Source: Hyphomicrobium sulfonivorans (GTDB lineage: Bacteria > Pseudomonadota > Alphaproteobacteria > Rhizobiales > Hyphomicrobiaceae). Taken from it: DNA of 64,000 nucleotides. The notes beneath the pieces were generated by a model that was not told the DNA's origin, did not search any database, and worked only from the letters and a program-made list of their open reading frames with translations. Below are positions 25,046 to 35,694 of this stretch, piece after piece (within the stretch, counting starts at the first letter, position 1; each line of letters starts with the position of its first letter). A program made the position numbers and the translations under genes. Where the stretch lies: contig NZ_PZPO01000002.1 in NCBI RefSeq assembly GCF_013306565.1, forward strand, positions 508,501 to 572,500, written 5' to 3'.

Positions 25046-25272
25046 ATCATGGTCCTGGGGCCAGCTCTGCGGTTCTCGCCGGAAACCCGCTGCCGGCAAG
25101 ATGCGCAAGCTGGCCTCGTAAGCCTTTCCGAGCGGCCGATCGCGAGCCGCTTATTTCACCGGACGAACATTTGCTATGTGCGCGCCGACGCGGGCGCGCA
25201 AAAGCAGGCATCCGCATTGCCAATGGCGGGCCGTGCGCTGCACACTGATAATTGATCGCGGGGCTTTGACGG

Positions 25273-25716
25273 CTATTCGCCGGTGTTCAGGATCGTGTAG
25301 CCGGATGCCAGCACGGCATCTTCGCGCTGCCGATCAGCTTCAAGGCGCAGGGCAAGGCCGTCCGGCGGGCAAGGACGCCGTAGCGTGCGGTTGGTGGCGC
25401 GATCGAGTTCAAGGCTCGTGCAGGCGTTGGGGCTGACCTGATGGATTGTTGGCAGGCTACCTGTCATCAAGGCTTCATCGGCGGGCAGCACCATCTCGGC
25501 GAAGGCTGATTCGTCCTCAGCGGTGGCGACAGCGCTCGGCGAATGCTTCGCGCCTTGCCAGATCAAGGATCCGCCGACGACGCTTACCAGTGCAGCGGCC
25601 GTGACCTTCCAGAGTGAAGGGCGCCGCGGCTCGGCGGGCAGTGGGTGAAACACCCAAGAGACCGTTGGAACGGGCAACGCCTCGTCCCGCTGATCCTCTG
25701 ATGTCGTCTCCCGCAT
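25273..25716 (-). CDS. unknown single-pass membrane protein
   Basis: This encodes 147 residues from an ATG at 25716. A cytoplasmic N-terminus of about 38 residues precedes one transmembrane helix (about 39-55), then a periplasmic domain of about 90 residues with two cysteines (NACTSLE and RRPCPPD) that could form a disulfide. No family was recognised. It stands alone between the methylamine island and an RNase T2 gene on the same strand. Confidence 0.55.
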   Translation of the reverse strand: MRETTSEDQRDEALPVPTVSWVFHPLPAEPRRPSLWKVTAAALVSVVGGSLIWQGAKHSPSAVATAEDESAFAEMVLPADEALMTGSLPTIHQVSPNACTSLELDRATNRTLRRPCPPDGLALRLEADRQREDAVLASGYTILNTGE

Positions 25717-26057
25717 CGTGCATCCGCCTGCCTGTGAATCACTTGTGCAAGTCTGCGGAGCAACGTGTTGCCGGGCAACCCCATAGGTGTGGCTCCGGTG
25801 CTTCGAAACGGCGAATTTCCACAGAGGGTGGCCGAAAAGCTCGCGGCGTGCGCAGCGCGTCGCTGCGATGCAGCAATGGCGTATGCCGCGTGGAGCACAG
25901 TCTATCGTAGGCCGATATGCGAACGAATCACGGGCTGTGTCGTGGTGCCGATGGCAATCCGATTAGGCGCGCCGCCGTATTATGCGCGGTGAGCGACGCT
26001 GCATTCCGCTGCGGATGCGAACAGTTGGCGGGATCCCCGGCGATCCAGCGATCAGGC
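25717..26057. other. intergenic region between the unknown membrane protein and the RNase T2 gene
   Basis: This is 341 bases upstream of the minus-strand gene ending at 25273. Short open frames cover it, but none has a plausible ribosome-binding site or protein motif. No structure stands out. Confidence 0.3.
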
Positions 26058-26927
26058 TCAGTCGCGCCAGTCCAGAATCTTGGGACGCGGCAAACCGCGA
26101 TCGCGTTCCGGTTTCATATTGGGCGTGCTGTCGGTGTTGGCGCGCCGTGGGGATGAACGCACTGGCGGGACGTTGACCTGACGGGCGCGACACATCTTGT
26201 TTTGCGCTTCGTTGTCACCGCACGCACGGCCCTGGCCGTTACGGGTAAAGCAGATGCGTACGTCGCGTAGGCGGTTGCCAAAGCCGGAGCAGCCGACGGA
26301 TATCATTTCAGGACGCAGCCAGTTATTTGCCCGAACGAACTCGGCCTCGACATCTTCCGGTGACATGAACTGTGCTTCAAACGGATTGCGGAAGCGGTCT
26401 GGAATTTTCACGACATTGAACAGGCGGCGCGAGAGCGCATAGTAGGCCGCCGGATCTAGCCCCGAGCATGTGCCGTGGGTGCGGTATTCGTGAATGACGA
26501 GCCCGCGCGAAGGCATGATGTCCAGCATATCGTTGATGACTTCATTGGGCACGAAGGGGCGCCGGCGTCCGGGCAAACGACACGCTTCGGGGTAGCCACG
26601 CTCATACTGCGGCCACACGCCGTGCAGCACGAAGCCGTGGCGGTGTCCGTCGATACGCGCGCACTGCTCGTCGTCGCGGCCTTCCTGCGCATTGGAGCAG
26701 TGCGTGGGGCTCCACGACATCACCATGGTGTAATAGTCGAACGCGCCGGCCGTGTTTGGAGGCGCCATGCCGCCAGGGCCCTTTGGCTTGGAGGCATTGC
26801 TTGGCCATGAGGACGAACTTCGCCCGTGCTGTTCCTGAGCGTTGGGCGCATCGATGTTACGCAGCACGAGTACGGCCAGCGCACAGAGCACGATGACGAT
26901 GATCGACGGTATGGATTTGTTTTTCAT
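26058..26927 (-). CDS. RNase T2-family secreted ribonuclease
   Basis: This encodes 289 residues with an N-terminal hydrophobic segment (about 8-23) that is a signal or anchor. The T2 core has MSWSPTHC (start of the fold), the first active-site motif LHGVWPQY with His102, and the second motif HEYRTHGTC with His146, Glu147 and His151. In most T2 enzymes the residue before the last His is Lys; here it is Thr150. Several cysteines support a disulfide-rich periplasmic protein. The enzyme cuts single-stranded RNA through 2',3'-cyclic phosphates and probably scavenges RNA. The C-terminal tail, rich in Arg and Pro, is longer than usual. Confidence 0.85.
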   Translation of the reverse strand: MKNKSIPSIIVIVLCALAVLVLRNIDAPNAQEQHGRSSSSWPSNASKPKGPGGMAPPNTAGAFDYYTMVMSWSPTHCSNAQEGRDDEQCARIDGHRHGFVLHGVWPQYERGYPEACRLPGRRRPFVPNEVINDMLDIMPSRGLVIHEYRTHGTCSGLDPAAYYALSRRLFNVVKIPDRFRNPFEAQFMSPEDVEAEFVRANNWLRPEMISVGCSGFGNRLRDVRICFTRNGQGRACGDNEAQNKMCRARQVNVPPVRSSPRRANTDSTPNMKPERDRGLPRPKILDWRD

Positions 26928-27043
26928 CGGCAGCGCTGCGTGTCCGTGCGTTGATGTCGAGTTGCGTTATTGTCGAATATGGCCAGAGGGGCAGGATTTT
27001 GTGGCGGTCTGATGCCTTTTGCGCCTGCCGTTTGCTCCCTGCC

Positions 27044-28471
27044 TTAGCCAGCCGCCGCTGGTGCGTCGGGTGAAGCTGTCTGCGCCAGCCTGTGCAGAAT
27101 CCGCGCCCAGCTCCGGGCGCCCTTCTTGAAGCTGGTGAGATTGTATTTCTCGTTCGGGCTGTGGATGCGGTCGTCATCGAGGCCGAAGCCGATCATCAGG
27201 CTGTCCGACCCCAGAACTTCCTTGAACGACGTGACGATGGGGATGGAAGCGCCCGATCCCATCAGAACGGTGGCGCGCCCCCATTCATCGGCGAGAGCGG
27301 CAGCCGAAGCCTGCATGGCTGGCGTGTCGGTTGCAAAGGAGATTGCGGTTCCGGTCTGCCGCGATGAAAACTCGGCGCTGCAGTCGGCGGGCAGGCGGGC
27401 GCGCACGAACTGCTCGATTGCGTTCAGCAGCCGGTCGGGGTCTTGTCCCGCTACCAGCCGACAGGTGATCTTCACCGAAGCCTTGGCCGGAATGACCGTC
27501 TTGGTTCCGACGCCCTGATAGCCGCCGGTGATGCCGTTGAACTCCAGCGTCGGGCGCGACCACAACTGCTCCAGCACCGAGCGGTCGTTTTCGCCCGCGG
27601 CGTGCTTCAGACCAACAGCGCCGAGAAAATCTTCGCCGCGGAAGCCAAGCGTACTCCACTGTTCGATCTGTGCGGACGATGGCTCGGAAACGCCGTCATA
27701 GAAGCCGGGGATGGTGATGCGGCCGTTGTCGTCGTGCATGGCCGCCACGATACGCGTCAGCACGCGGATCGGGTTGGCTGCGGGCCCGCCGTAAATGCCC
27801 GAATGCAGATCGCGCGCGGGGCCGTTTACGGTCACCTCGATGGCGGCGAGACCGCGCAGCATGGTGGTGATGGCGGGCGTGTCCTTGTCCCATTGGCCGG
27901 TATCGCAGACCAGCACGACGTCGGTTTTCAGTTCGTCGCCGTATTCGGCCAGGAATGCGGGCAGCGATGGCGAGCCGCACTCTTCCTCGCCCTCCAACAT
28001 CACGGACACACGTACCGGCAGGTTGCCCGCAACGCTTTTCCAGGCGCGCACGGCTTCCAGGAAGGTCATCAGCTGACCCTTGTTGTCCTCAGCGCCGCGG
28101 GCAACAATCACCTGCCCATTGACCGGATCGGATGCGATGATCGGCTCGAACGGCGGCGAATTCCACAGATCGATCGGATCGGCAGGTTGGACGTCATAAT
28201 GGCCATAGAACAGCACGTGTGGGACATCGCCGTCCGGCGGCGTGGTGTCGTGCGCCACCACCATCGGATGGCCGGATGTAGCCACCACCCGGGAATCGAA
28301 GCCAAGGTCGCGCAATTCTTCGGCGCACCAGTTTGCGGCTTCCTGACACCTCGCCCGATAGGCGGGATCTGTTGATATGCTTTCAATCCGCAGTAACTGG
28401 AACAGCCGCGCCAGCGCCGCATCACTCGTGTCATCCAAGGTCGTCAGGACTTGGTTTAGCTGTTCGCTCAT
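27044..28471 (-). CDS. M20-family peptidase (dipeptidase type)
   Basis: This encodes 475 residues from the ATG at 28471; the frame stays open much further upstream but there it shadows the divergent ppdK gene. Metal-binding motifs are [18 protein letters not shown] and EGEEECGS, which supply the two-zinc site and the catalytic Glu. The dimerisation domain interrupts the catalytic domain in the middle, and the final zinc ligand region has [12 protein letters not shown]. The family removes dipeptides or N-terminal residues in the cytoplasm. The gene is divergent from ppdK. Confidence 0.88.
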   Translation of the reverse strand: MSEQLNQVLTTLDDTSDAALARLFQLLRIESISTDPAYRARCQEAANWCAEELRDLGFDSRVVATSGHPMVVAHDTTPPDGDVPHVLFYGHYDVQPADPIDLWNSPPFEPIIASDPVNGQVIVARGAEDNKGQLMTFLEAVRAWKSVAGNLPVRVSVMLEGEEECGSPSLPAFLAEYGDELKTDVVLVCDTGQWDKDTPAITTMLRGLAAIEVTVNGPARDLHSGIYGGPAANPIRVLTRIVAAMHDDNGRITIPGFYDGVSEPSSAQIEQWSTLGFRGEDFLGAVGLKHAAGENDRSVLEQLWSRPTLEFNGITGGYQGVGTKTVIPAKASVKITCRLVAGQDPDRLLNAIEQFVRARLPADCSAEFSSRQTGTAISFATDTPAMQASAAALADEWGRATVLMGSGASIPIVTSFKEVLGSDSLMIGFGLDDDRIHSPNEKYNLTSFKKGARSWARILHRLAQTASPDAPAAAG

Positions 28472-28669
28472 AAGCTCGTCTCCGCCTTCGTGCGCGCCAC
28501 AGTGAAATATCATTGCCGCCGCGTCAAAGGCAGCCGGGAACGGACGGGGCAAACCCACAGTTTCACACAAGGGTGCCCCTTCACCTTTCGGCCAGGCAAA
28601 GAGGCTGGTATGCCACCATATGATAACGGCGCGGGACCGCACCGGACAGCGCTGCAAGGATAGATACGG

Positions 28670-31393
28670 ATGGCAGACAGGTCGGCCAAGGCCGAACCAA
28701 AGTGGGTCTATGCATTCGCTGCCGGATACGTCGACGGCCGGGCGAACATGGCCGAGCTTCTGGGTGGCAAGGGGGCGAATCTCGCCGAAATGGCAAGCCT
28801 TGGGCTGCCGGTGCCGCCGGGCTTCACCATCACCACGAAGGTTTGTGACGCCTATTATGCTGCGGGCCGCAAACTGCCTGAGGGCCTGAAGCCGCAAGCC
28901 GAGAAGGCTGTGCAACTTATCGGCGATGAGGTGGGCGCGACGTTCGGCGATGTCGATCGGCCGCTGCTGCTCTCCGTCCGGTCGGGCGCCCGTGCCTCGA
29001 TGCCGGGCATGATGGACACCATCCTCAACCTCGGCCTCAACGACGAAACGGTGGAAGGCCTCGCCAATCGTTCCGGTGATCGCCGGTTCGCTTACGACAG
29101 CTATCGCCGCTTCATCCAGATGTATGCCGATGTTGTGCTGGGCGTCGATCACGGCGTGTTTGAGGATTTGCTTGAGGACTTTAAAAACCTCAATGCGCTT
29201 TCGTCCGATACCGACCTCACCGCCGACAACTGGGCCGAGATCATCGAGTCCTACAAGCAGGCTGTGGTGGACACGCTGGGCCGACCGTTTCCGCAGGACA
29301 CCAGCGAGCAGCTTTATGGCGCCATCGCCGCCGTGTTCGGCTCATGGCAGAACGCGCGCGCGCAAACCTATCGGCGCCTGCACGACATTCCCGACAGCTG
29401 GGGCACGGCCGTAACCGTGCAGGCGATGGTATTCGGTAACCTCGGCGAGCGCAGCGCTACCGGCGTCGCGTTCACGCGCAATCCGTCCACGGGCGCGAAC
29501 GAGATCTATGGCGAGTTTCTCGTCAATGCGCAGGGCGAAGACGTCGTTGCCGGTATCCGCACGCCGCAGTCATTGACGGAGCGGGCGCGCATCGAAGCCG
29601 GTGAGGAAGCGCCTTCGCTCGAAACGCTGATGCCGGCGCTATACGCGCATCTGGTGCAGGTCTTCCAGCGGCTGGAAACGCACTATCGCGACATGCAGGA
29701 TGTCGAGTTCACGATCGAGAACGACAAGCTGTGGCTACTGCAGACGCGGTCCGGCAAGCGCACGGCAGAGGCGGCGCTGCGCATCGCGGTCGATTTTGCC
29801 GACGAAGGCATCATCTCACAGTCGGAAGCGGTGATGCGCGTCAATCCATCGGCGCTCGACCAGCTGCTGCATCCAACGCTCGATCCGGAAGCTGCGAAAG
29901 ATCTTCTGGCGACGGGATTGCCCGCTTCGCCCGGTGCTGCATCCGGCGAAATTGTGTTTACCGCTGACGACGCTGAATCAGAACGTGCGCAGGGCCGCGA
30001 AGTTATTCTGGTGCGTCTGGAGACGAGCCCGGAAGATATTCACGGCATGCACGCGGCGGTCGGCATCCTCACGGCGCGCGGTGGCATGACCAGCCACGCG
30101 GCGGTGGTGGCGCGCGGCATGGGGCGTCCGTGCGTTTCCGGCGCGGGCGCGCTGCGCATCGATACGAAAGCCGGCACGCTGAAAGTTGGCAAGCGTGTCC
30201 TGCACAAGGGCGACGTCATCACCATCGACGGCGGCACCGGCCAGGTGCTGTTCGGCCGCGCGAAGATGCGTGAGCCGGAGCTTTCAGGCGCGTTCGCAAC
30301 CCTTATGACGTGGGCCGATGGCGAGCGCCGCATGGCCGTGCGTGCGAACGCCGATACGCCGCGCGACGCCCGCCAGGCACGCGAGTTCGGCGCTGAAGGC
30401 ATCGGACTTGCGCGTACCGAGCACATGTTCTTCGACACCGAGCGCATCCTTGCGATGCGCCAGATGATCCTTGCCGACGACGCAGAGGGGCGCCGCGAGG
30501 CGCTGGACAAAATTCTTCCGATGCAGCGCGGCGATTTTGAAGCGCTGTTTGAAATCATGGCGGGGCTGCCGGTTACGGTGCGGCTGCTCGATCCGCCGCT
30601 GCACGAATTTCTGCCTAACAACCCGGACGAATGGCCTGCGATCGCCGCCGATCTTGGCGTTGCAGTCGAGCGGCTGCGTCAGCGCATGACGCAACTTGCC
30701 GAATTCAATCCGATGTTGGGTTTCCGCGGTTGCCGTCTTGCAATCCTTTACCCGGAAGTGCCGGAGATGCAGGCGCGCGCAGCGTTTGAAGCCGCCATCG
30801 CGGTCGAGAAGCGTCTGGGCAAAAGCGTTGCGCTGGAAATCATGGTGCCGCTGGTCGCTTTCCGCGCCGAGTTCACCGCTGTGCGCGATATGATCGTGCG
30901 CACGGCCGCCGCCGTTGAAAAGGAAACCGGTGGCAAGCTGGATTATACCATCGGCACCATGGTGGAGCTGCCGCGTGCAGCCTTGCGTGCGGGTGAAATC
31001 GCCGAGGGCGAAGAGGGCGCCGAGTTCTTTTCGTTCGGCACCAACGACCTGACGCAAACGGCGCTGGGTCTCAGCCGCGATGACGCCGCGCCGATCCTGG
31101 AAGCCTACACCCAGAAGCATATCTTCGCGGTCGATCCGTTCGTGACGATCGACATCGGCGGCGTTGGCGAGCTGGTGCGTTATGGCGTTGAGCGGGGTCG
31201 CGAGGCAAAGCCGGGATTAAAGGTTGGCATTTGCGGCGAGCATGGCGGTGATCCGAAGTCGATCGACTTCTTCGAAAAGACCGGGCTCGATTATGTTTCG
31301 TGTTCGCCTTACCGCGTGCCTATCGCGCGGCTGGCAGCAGCACAGGCCGCAATTCGCGCCCGTGGCGGCTGGGATGATAGCGCCGACAATTGA
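28670..31393 (+). CDS. ppdK: pyruvate, phosphate dikinase
   Basis: This encodes 907 residues, slightly longer than the usual 875-890 because of a short N-terminal extension. An ATP-grasp domain is followed by the phosphohistidine domain with [13 protein letters not shown] (His near 476) and a C-terminal TIM-barrel PEP domain with [10 protein letters not shown] carrying the catalytic Cys. The enzyme interconverts pyruvate, ATP and phosphate with PEP, AMP and pyrophosphate. In a one-carbon-using bacterium it could serve PEP regeneration for the serine cycle or gluconeogenesis; this is an inference. Confidence 0.95.
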   Translation: MADRSAKAEPKWVYAFAAGYVDGRANMAELLGGKGANLAEMASLGLPVPPGFTITTKVCDAYYAAGRKLPEGLKPQAEKAVQLIGDEVGATFGDVDRPLLLSVRSGARASMPGMMDTILNLGLNDETVEGLANRSGDRRFAYDSYRRFIQMYADVVLGVDHGVFEDLLEDFKNLNALSSDTDLTADNWAEIIESYKQAVVDTLGRPFPQDTSEQLYGAIAAVFGSWQNARAQTYRRLHDIPDSWGTAVTVQAMVFGNLGERSATGVAFTRNPSTGANEIYGEFLVNAQGEDVVAGIRTPQSLTERARIEAGEEAPSLETLMPALYAHLVQVFQRLETHYRDMQDVEFTIENDKLWLLQTRSGKRTAEAALRIAVDFADEGIISQSEAVMRVNPSALDQLLHPTLDPEAAKDLLATGLPASPGAASGEIVFTADDAESERAQGREVILVRLETSPEDIHGMHAAVGILTARGGMTSHAAVVARGMGRPCVSGAGALRIDTKAGTLKVGKRVLHKGDVITIDGGTGQVLFGRAKMREPELSGAFATLMTWADGERRMAVRANADTPRDARQAREFGAEGIGLARTEHMFFDTERILAMRQMILADDAEGRREALDKILPMQRGDFEALFEIMAGLPVTVRLLDPPLHEFLPNNPDEWPAIAADLGVAVERLRQRMTQLAEFNPMLGFRGCRLAILYPEVPEMQARAAFEAAIAVEKRLGKSVALEIMVPLVAFRAEFTAVRDMIVRTAAAVEKETGGKLDYTIGTMVELPRAALRAGEIAEGEEGAEFFSFGTNDLTQTALGLSRDDAAPILEAYTQKHIFAVDPFVTIDIGGVGELVRYGVERGREAKPGLKVGICGEHGGDPKSIDFFEKTGLDYVSCSPYRVPIARLAAAQAAIRARGGWDDSADN

Positions 31394-31438
31394 TGCAGCG
31401 CCGCGACGGTGTTTTAATTCAACGCCGTCGACTAAGGC

Positions 31439-31660
31439 TCACCAGCTGCCGCGCTCGCTTTCGTCAAGCCGAGGCTGACGTGGACGCGGACCTTCAAGAC
31501 GGGGCAGCAGCAGCAACACCAGGGCAATGGGTGGCAGCAGGAACGACCATGCGATCCACGAGGAATAATCGCGGTTCTTGATGCCGGCGAGCACGCCGCC
31601 AAGAACGGCTGCAGCAACGGCAACGCCGGCCCAAATAACAATTCCGCCAAGAAAATCCAT
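31439..31660 (-). CDS. small two-helix membrane protein
   Basis: This encodes 73 residues with an excellent ribosome-binding site (GGGAGGA, 5 bases before the ATG at 31660). Two hydrophobic helices (about 5-24 and 34-51) are separated by a short charged turn (IKNRDYSS), and the C-terminus is rich in Arg, Pro and Glu. It is convergent with ppdK, 45 bases apart. No family was recognised. Confidence 0.7.
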   Translation of the reverse strand: MDFLGGIVIWAGVAVAAAVLGGVLAGIKNRDYSSWIAWSFLLPPIALVLLLLPRLEGPRPRQPRLDESERGSW

Positions 31661-31756
31661 TGCGTCCTCCCGCAGGGACTACACACCCTGACGCTGCTGA
31701 TTTGCTCAGCAACTGTGGCGAAATAAAGCGCAAACGCCGCTGATCGCCAATGTGCG

Positions 31757-32641
31757 TTAAAAGTCGAGCCCGATATCCAGCACCGGAGCCGAATGGGTCA
31801 GCGCTCCGACCGAAATGAGATCGACACCGGATTCGGCAATGGCGCGCACGGTTTCCAGCGTGACGCCGCCCGACGCTTCGGTGATCACGCGGCCTGCAAC
31901 CTGTTCAACCGCTTCCTTCAGCATCTCGGGCGGCATGTTGTCGAGCAGCACGGCATCGGGATTAAGTTCCAGCGCGTCGATCAGCTCGGCGATCGACGTC
32001 ACCTCGATTTCAACCTTCACCATGTGGCCGGCGTGCTCGCGTGCGCGTTCCAGTGCTGGGCCGATACCGCCCGCCGCTTCGATGTGATTGTCTTTGATCA
32101 GCACCGCGTCGAACAGCCCGAAGCGATGATTGACGCCGCCGCCGCAGCGAACCGCAAACTTCTCCAGTGCGCGCAGGCCCGGTGTCGTCTTGCGCGTGTC
32201 GATGATGCGCGCCTTGGTGCCCTTCACTGCATCGACATATCGGGCGGTGAGTGTCGCGATGCCGCTCATGTGGCCGAGAAAATTCAGCGCGGTGCGCTCG
32301 GCCGTCAGCAGAGCACGCGCGTCGCCGCTGACCCGTGCAATCACGCCGCCGGCTTCTACCGTGCCGCCATCGTCAATCACGGTTTCAAACTCGGTCAGCG
32401 GATCGAGCGTTTTGAATGCGGACTTTGCCAGTTGAATGCCGGCAACCGTTCCGGCCTTGCGCGCGGCGATAACGGCCTTTGCGCGCGTGCCGGCCGGAAT
32501 GGTGGCTTCGGTGGTGATGTCGCCGCCAAGGCCGAGATCCTCAGCCAGGGACATGGCCACGGCCTTGTCGACAATGCCTTCGGGCAGGCGCAATTCGCGG
32601 CGGCCTGCATGGGCCGATGGGATCGATGTGTCGTTGTTCAT
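31757..32641 (-). CDS. nadC: nicotinate-nucleotide pyrophosphorylase (quinolinate phosphoribosyltransferase)
   Basis: This encodes 294 residues. The ATG at 32641 overlaps the nadB stop in ATGA form, which decides the start over the longer frame. Family motifs include LGGDITTEA near the N-terminus, the central [21 protein letters not shown], and [10 protein letters not shown]. It converts quinolinate and PRPP to nicotinate mononucleotide. It is the last gene of the nadA-nadB-nadC operon. Confidence 0.95.
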   Translation of the reverse strand: MNNDTSIPSAHAGRRELRLPEGIVDKAVAMSLAEDLGLGGDITTEATIPAGTRAKAVIAARKAGTVAGIQLAKSAFKTLDPLTEFETVIDDGGTVEAGGVIARVSGDARALLTAERTALNFLGHMSGIATLTARYVDAVKGTKARIIDTRKTTPGLRALEKFAVRCGGGVNHRFGLFDAVLIKDNHIEAAGGIGPALERAREHAGHMVKVEIEVTSIAELIDALELNPDAVLLDNMPPEMLKEAVEQVAGRVITEASGGVTLETVRAIAESGVDLISVGALTHSAPVLDIGLDF

Positions 32642-34317
32642 CGTGCAGCCCCTGCTTGCCACTGCCATGCGCTGAGCGCTGCATCCGCGACTGCTGCCGG
32701 GCGATTGCCGATAGCGTCAACGTCCGAAAGCTTCAGGAACGCGCGGTGGCCAAACTGCGGATTGGCGTCGGTGAAGTCGCTGCGCAATTGAGCGCCGCGG
32801 CTTTCCTCGCGCAGCAGCGCGCCGACGGCAATGAAGCGTCCAGCAAGAGCCATGTTCGCCAGCACCCGATCGCTGCCTGCTGCGCGTTCGATGTCGCGCA
32901 GCGTGGCGATGGCTTTTCGCAAACCTGCCGCGCTCCGCACTACGCCGACGTCGTCGCTCATCGTTTTACGCAGGCGCGCGACAGCGGCGGAACGCGAAAG
33001 CGAATGATCCGGCACGATGTCGCCAACGCGCTGCAGGTCGGTGCGTGTGTGTCGGGTGCCACGGCCGAGTGCGGCGATGTCGGTGGCGGCGCGCGCACCG
33101 AACACCATGGCTTCCAGCAGCGAATTGGAAGCCAGGCGATTGGCGCCGTGCAGGCCGGTTGAAGCAACCTCGCCCACTGCCCACAGGCCGGGCACGCTGG
33201 AGCGTCCACGCGCGTCGGTGGCGATACCGCCCATGTGATAATGGGCGGCAGGGGCAACCGGAATGGGCTGGCTCACGGGGTCGATGCCAGCGTTACGGCA
33301 GAGCGCATAGACAGTGGGAAACGCTGCGGGAAAGTGCGCGCCAACGGCTGTGCGGCAGTCCAGGAAGACGCCGCGGCCTTCGGCAATTTCCTTGAAAACT
33401 GCGCGCGCCACGACATCGCGGGGCCCTAGCTCCGCGCGCGGATCAAGCGGCAGCATGAAGCGCTCGCCAAGCGAATTAATAAGCGTGGCGCCTTCGCCGC
33501 GCAGGGCTTCCGTCGCCAGCGGAGCAGGATCAAGTCCGGCGTCAATCGCAGTGGGATGGAACTGCACAAATTCGGCGTCGGCGATCACGGCCCCGGCACG
33601 CGCTGCCATGGCGATGGATTCGCCGCGCGCGTACGCCGGATTGGTAGTGACTGCGTAAAGCGCACCAACACCGCCCGTCGCCAGCACCACGGCGCAGGCG
33701 GGGACGTATTCATAGACTTCGTGGCCGTGTTCCGCCGCCCGGACAAGGCGAACGCCTTCGACGCGGTCGTCGGCCATCAGCAGTTCGTCGGCTTCATAGC
33801 CTTCGAGCACGCGGATTGAAGGCGTGGCGCGGACACGGGCGACAAGCGTTTCGAGAATGGACGCGCCGGTGCGATCGCCCGACACATGGGCGACGCGGCG
33901 GTGCGAATGGGCAGCTTCCCGGCTGAGTGCGAAGGTGCCATCGGGCTCGCGGTCGAACGGAACACCGTAACCGATCAGATCGGCGATGCGATCGGGCCCC
34001 TCTTCGGCGACGAAGCGCGCGACGTCTTCGTCGACGGTGCCCGCGCCGGCTGCGATCGTGTCGGCGGCATGAAACTCAGGCCGATCGGTGCTGCCCATGG
34101 CGGATGCAACGCCGCCCTGTGCCCACCCCGTCGATGCACCCTGGCCGAGCGGCGCTGCGGCCACGACCGTCACCGGCATCGGCGACAGCTTCAGCGCAGT
34201 GAACAGCCCCGCAAGACCGGCACCGATAATCACCACATCGCCATCGGCGGCGAGGGGTTCGTCGTGCGCTGGCTGGAAAACGTGGCTGGCTGGGCGCGAA
34301 GAGTGGTTGTCAGTCAT
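32638..34317 (-). CDS. nadB: L-aspartate oxidase
   Basis: This encodes 559 residues. The N-terminal FAD-binding motif is [11 protein letters not shown], with [14 protein letters not shown] and [11 protein letters not shown] further on, and HLHG-like substrate-side motif [16 protein letters not shown]. NadB oxidises aspartate to iminoaspartate, the first step of de novo NAD synthesis, and hands it to NadA. It lies between nadA (69 bases upstream) and nadC (4-base overlap). The N-terminal 25 residues before the FAD motif are an extension rich in Ser, His and Asp. Confidence 0.95.
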   Translation of the reverse strand: MTDNHSSRPASHVFQPAHDEPLAADGDVVIIGAGLAGLFTALKLSPMPVTVVAAAPLGQGASTGWAQGGVASAMGSTDRPEFHAADTIAAGAGTVDEDVARFVAEEGPDRIADLIGYGVPFDREPDGTFALSREAAHSHRRVAHVSGDRTGASILETLVARVRATPSIRVLEGYEADELLMADDRVEGVRLVRAAEHGHEVYEYVPACAVVLATGGVGALYAVTTNPAYARGESIAMAARAGAVIADAEFVQFHPTAIDAGLDPAPLATEALRGEGATLINSLGERFMLPLDPRAELGPRDVVARAVFKEIAEGRGVFLDCRTAVGAHFPAAFPTVYALCRNAGIDPVSQPIPVAPAAHYHMGGIATDARGRSSVPGLWAVGEVASTGLHGANRLASNSLLEAMVFGARAATDIAALGRGTRHTRTDLQRVGDIVPDHSLSRSAAVARLRKTMSDDVGVVRSAAGLRKAIATLRDIERAAGSDRVLANMALAGRFIAVGALLREESRGAQLRSDFTDANPQFGHRAFLKLSDVDAIGNRPAAVADAALSAWQWQAGAAR

Positions 34318-34386
34318 CGGCAGAATCCCCTTTAGGGGTGAAGCCGCACTAGCCGGCAGCGACGAGCGCCGCCGGCATAGGCAATG

Positions 34387-35442
34387 TCAGTTGGTGAGGT
34401 TGATCATGCGTTCAACTGCGCGACGGGCCTTGGCCGCCACCACCGGATCAACGGTCACCTCGTATTTCATGTCACGCAGCGCCTCGTAGATGTTCTCAAG
34501 GCTGATGCGTTTCATGTGCGGGCACAGATTGCACGGCCGGATGAACTCGACATCGGGTGCCTCGACGGCAACGTTTGACGCCATCGAGCATTCGGTGATG
34601 AGCGCAACCTTGCGCGGCCGCTTGTCGATCACGTAGCTGATCATCGCAGCGGTGGAGCCGGTGAAGTCCGCAGCGGCGATCACATCCGGCGGGCATTCCG
34701 GATGCGCGATCACCTTCATGCCGGGATCAGCGGCGCGCATGGCCTCGATGTCCTCAGCGGTGAACAGTTCGTGCACCTCGCAGTGGCCCTTCCAGGCGAT
34801 GATCTCGACGCTGGTCTGCGTCTGCACATAGCGCGCGAGATATTCATCCGGAATGAGCAGTACGCGCGGAGCGTTGAGGCTCTCGACCACCTTCACCGCG
34901 TTGGACGACGTGCAGGTGATATCGCACTCGGCCTTCACGGCGGCAGACGTGTTGACATAGGTGACGATCGGCACGCCCGGATAGGCGTCACGCAGCATGC
35001 GCACATCCTCGGCCGTGATCGAAGCTGCGAGCGAGCAACCGGCCAGCGGGTCGGGAATGAGCACAGTCTTTTCCGGGCTGAGCAGCTTTGACGTTTCCGC
35101 CATGAAGTGCACGCCGGCCTGCACGATCACATCGGCTTCAACGCGCGCTGCTTCACGGGCAAGCTGCAGGCTGTCGCCGCGGAAATCGCCAACGCAGTTG
35201 AAGATCTCCGGCGTCATGTAATTGTGCGCCAGCACGACAGCGTTGAGCTCTTTTTTGAGCTCGTTGATGCCTTTGATCAGCGGCGCGTAGGCCGGCCACT
35301 CCATCGGCGTCACGACATGCTGCACGCGCGCATAAAGGGGAGCCATCTCGGCGGCCAGTTCCGGAGTAAACTCCGGCAGCTCATGCCGACCCGCATACGC
35401 AAGCGGGCGGCGATTTGGGGCAGGGCAGACGAGGGTGTCCAT
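34387..35442 (-). CDS. nadA: quinolinate synthase
   Basis: This encodes 351 residues. Conserved motifs include [37 protein letters not shown] and HPECPPDV, with cysteines spaced for the single 4Fe-4S cluster (including NLCPHMKR). It condenses iminoaspartate and dihydroxyacetone phosphate to quinolinate. It is the promoter-proximal gene of nadABC, with two operator-like palindromes upstream. Confidence 0.95.
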   Translation of the reverse strand: MDTLVCPAPNRRPLAYAGRHELPEFTPELAAEMAPLYARVQHVVTPMEWPAYAPLIKGINELKKELNAVVLAHNYMTPEIFNCVGDFRGDSLQLAREAARVEADVIVQAGVHFMAETSKLLSPEKTVLIPDPLAGCSLAASITAEDVRMLRDAYPGVPIVTYVNTSAAVKAECDITCTSSNAVKVVESLNAPRVLLIPDEYLARYVQTQTSVEIIAWKGHCEVHELFTAEDIEAMRAADPGMKVIAHPECPPDVIAAADFTGSTAAMISYVIDKRPRKVALITECSMASNVAVEAPDVEFIRPCNLCPHMKRISLENIYEALRDMKYEVTVDPVVAAKARRAVERMINLTN

Positions 35443-35468
35443 CTTCGTATTCCTCCGCGGGCTCAGCT

Positions 35469-35485
35469 ATGCTCAACTTGAGCAT
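35469..35485. promoter_or_regulatory. operator palindrome 1 upstream of nadA
   Basis: ATGCTCAA-C-TTGAGCAT is a perfect 8-bp inverted repeat around one base, starting 27 bases before the nadA ATG. Position and symmetry suit a repressor site overlapping the promoter. The same ATGCTC-N5-GAGCAT core recurs at 35534-35550. Confidence 0.8.
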
Positions 35486-35532
35486 TAATGGGCCGTCAGA
35501 ATATCCGGCTCTTCGCCGGTTGTTAGTTAGAT

Positions 35533-35551
35533 AATGCTCTGTTTGAGCATT
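35533..35551. promoter_or_regulatory. operator palindrome 2 upstream of nadA
   Basis: AATGCTC (35533-35539) and GAGCATT (35545-35551) flank TGTTT. The core spacing equals that of the first site; the two centres are 65 bases apart (about six helical turns), which would allow looping by a dimeric regulator. Confidence 0.75.
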
Positions 35552-35694
35552 CCAAGGGTCGTGAGAAGATTACTTCATCCACGTTGCTGGCACCAGCTAA
35601 GATTGGACCGGCAGGTACGATTTCGCTGCCGAAAAGAGCAGTGAAATCCGTGATATACCTTTGACGCATAACTGCCGGTCCGCTGAAGCTCAGC

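Larger units (their letters stand above)
24723..25272. other. intergenic region with two palindromic repeats
   Basis: No gene is supported in this 550-base stretch. It contains the inverted repeats at 24953-24993 and 25019-25045 listed separately. Confidence 0.4.

Noticed and set aside
28472-29152. N-terminal extension of the M20 peptidase reading into ppdK
   Set aside because: It overlaps the divergent ppdK coding region; the family start and the conserved N-terminus fit the ATG at 28471.
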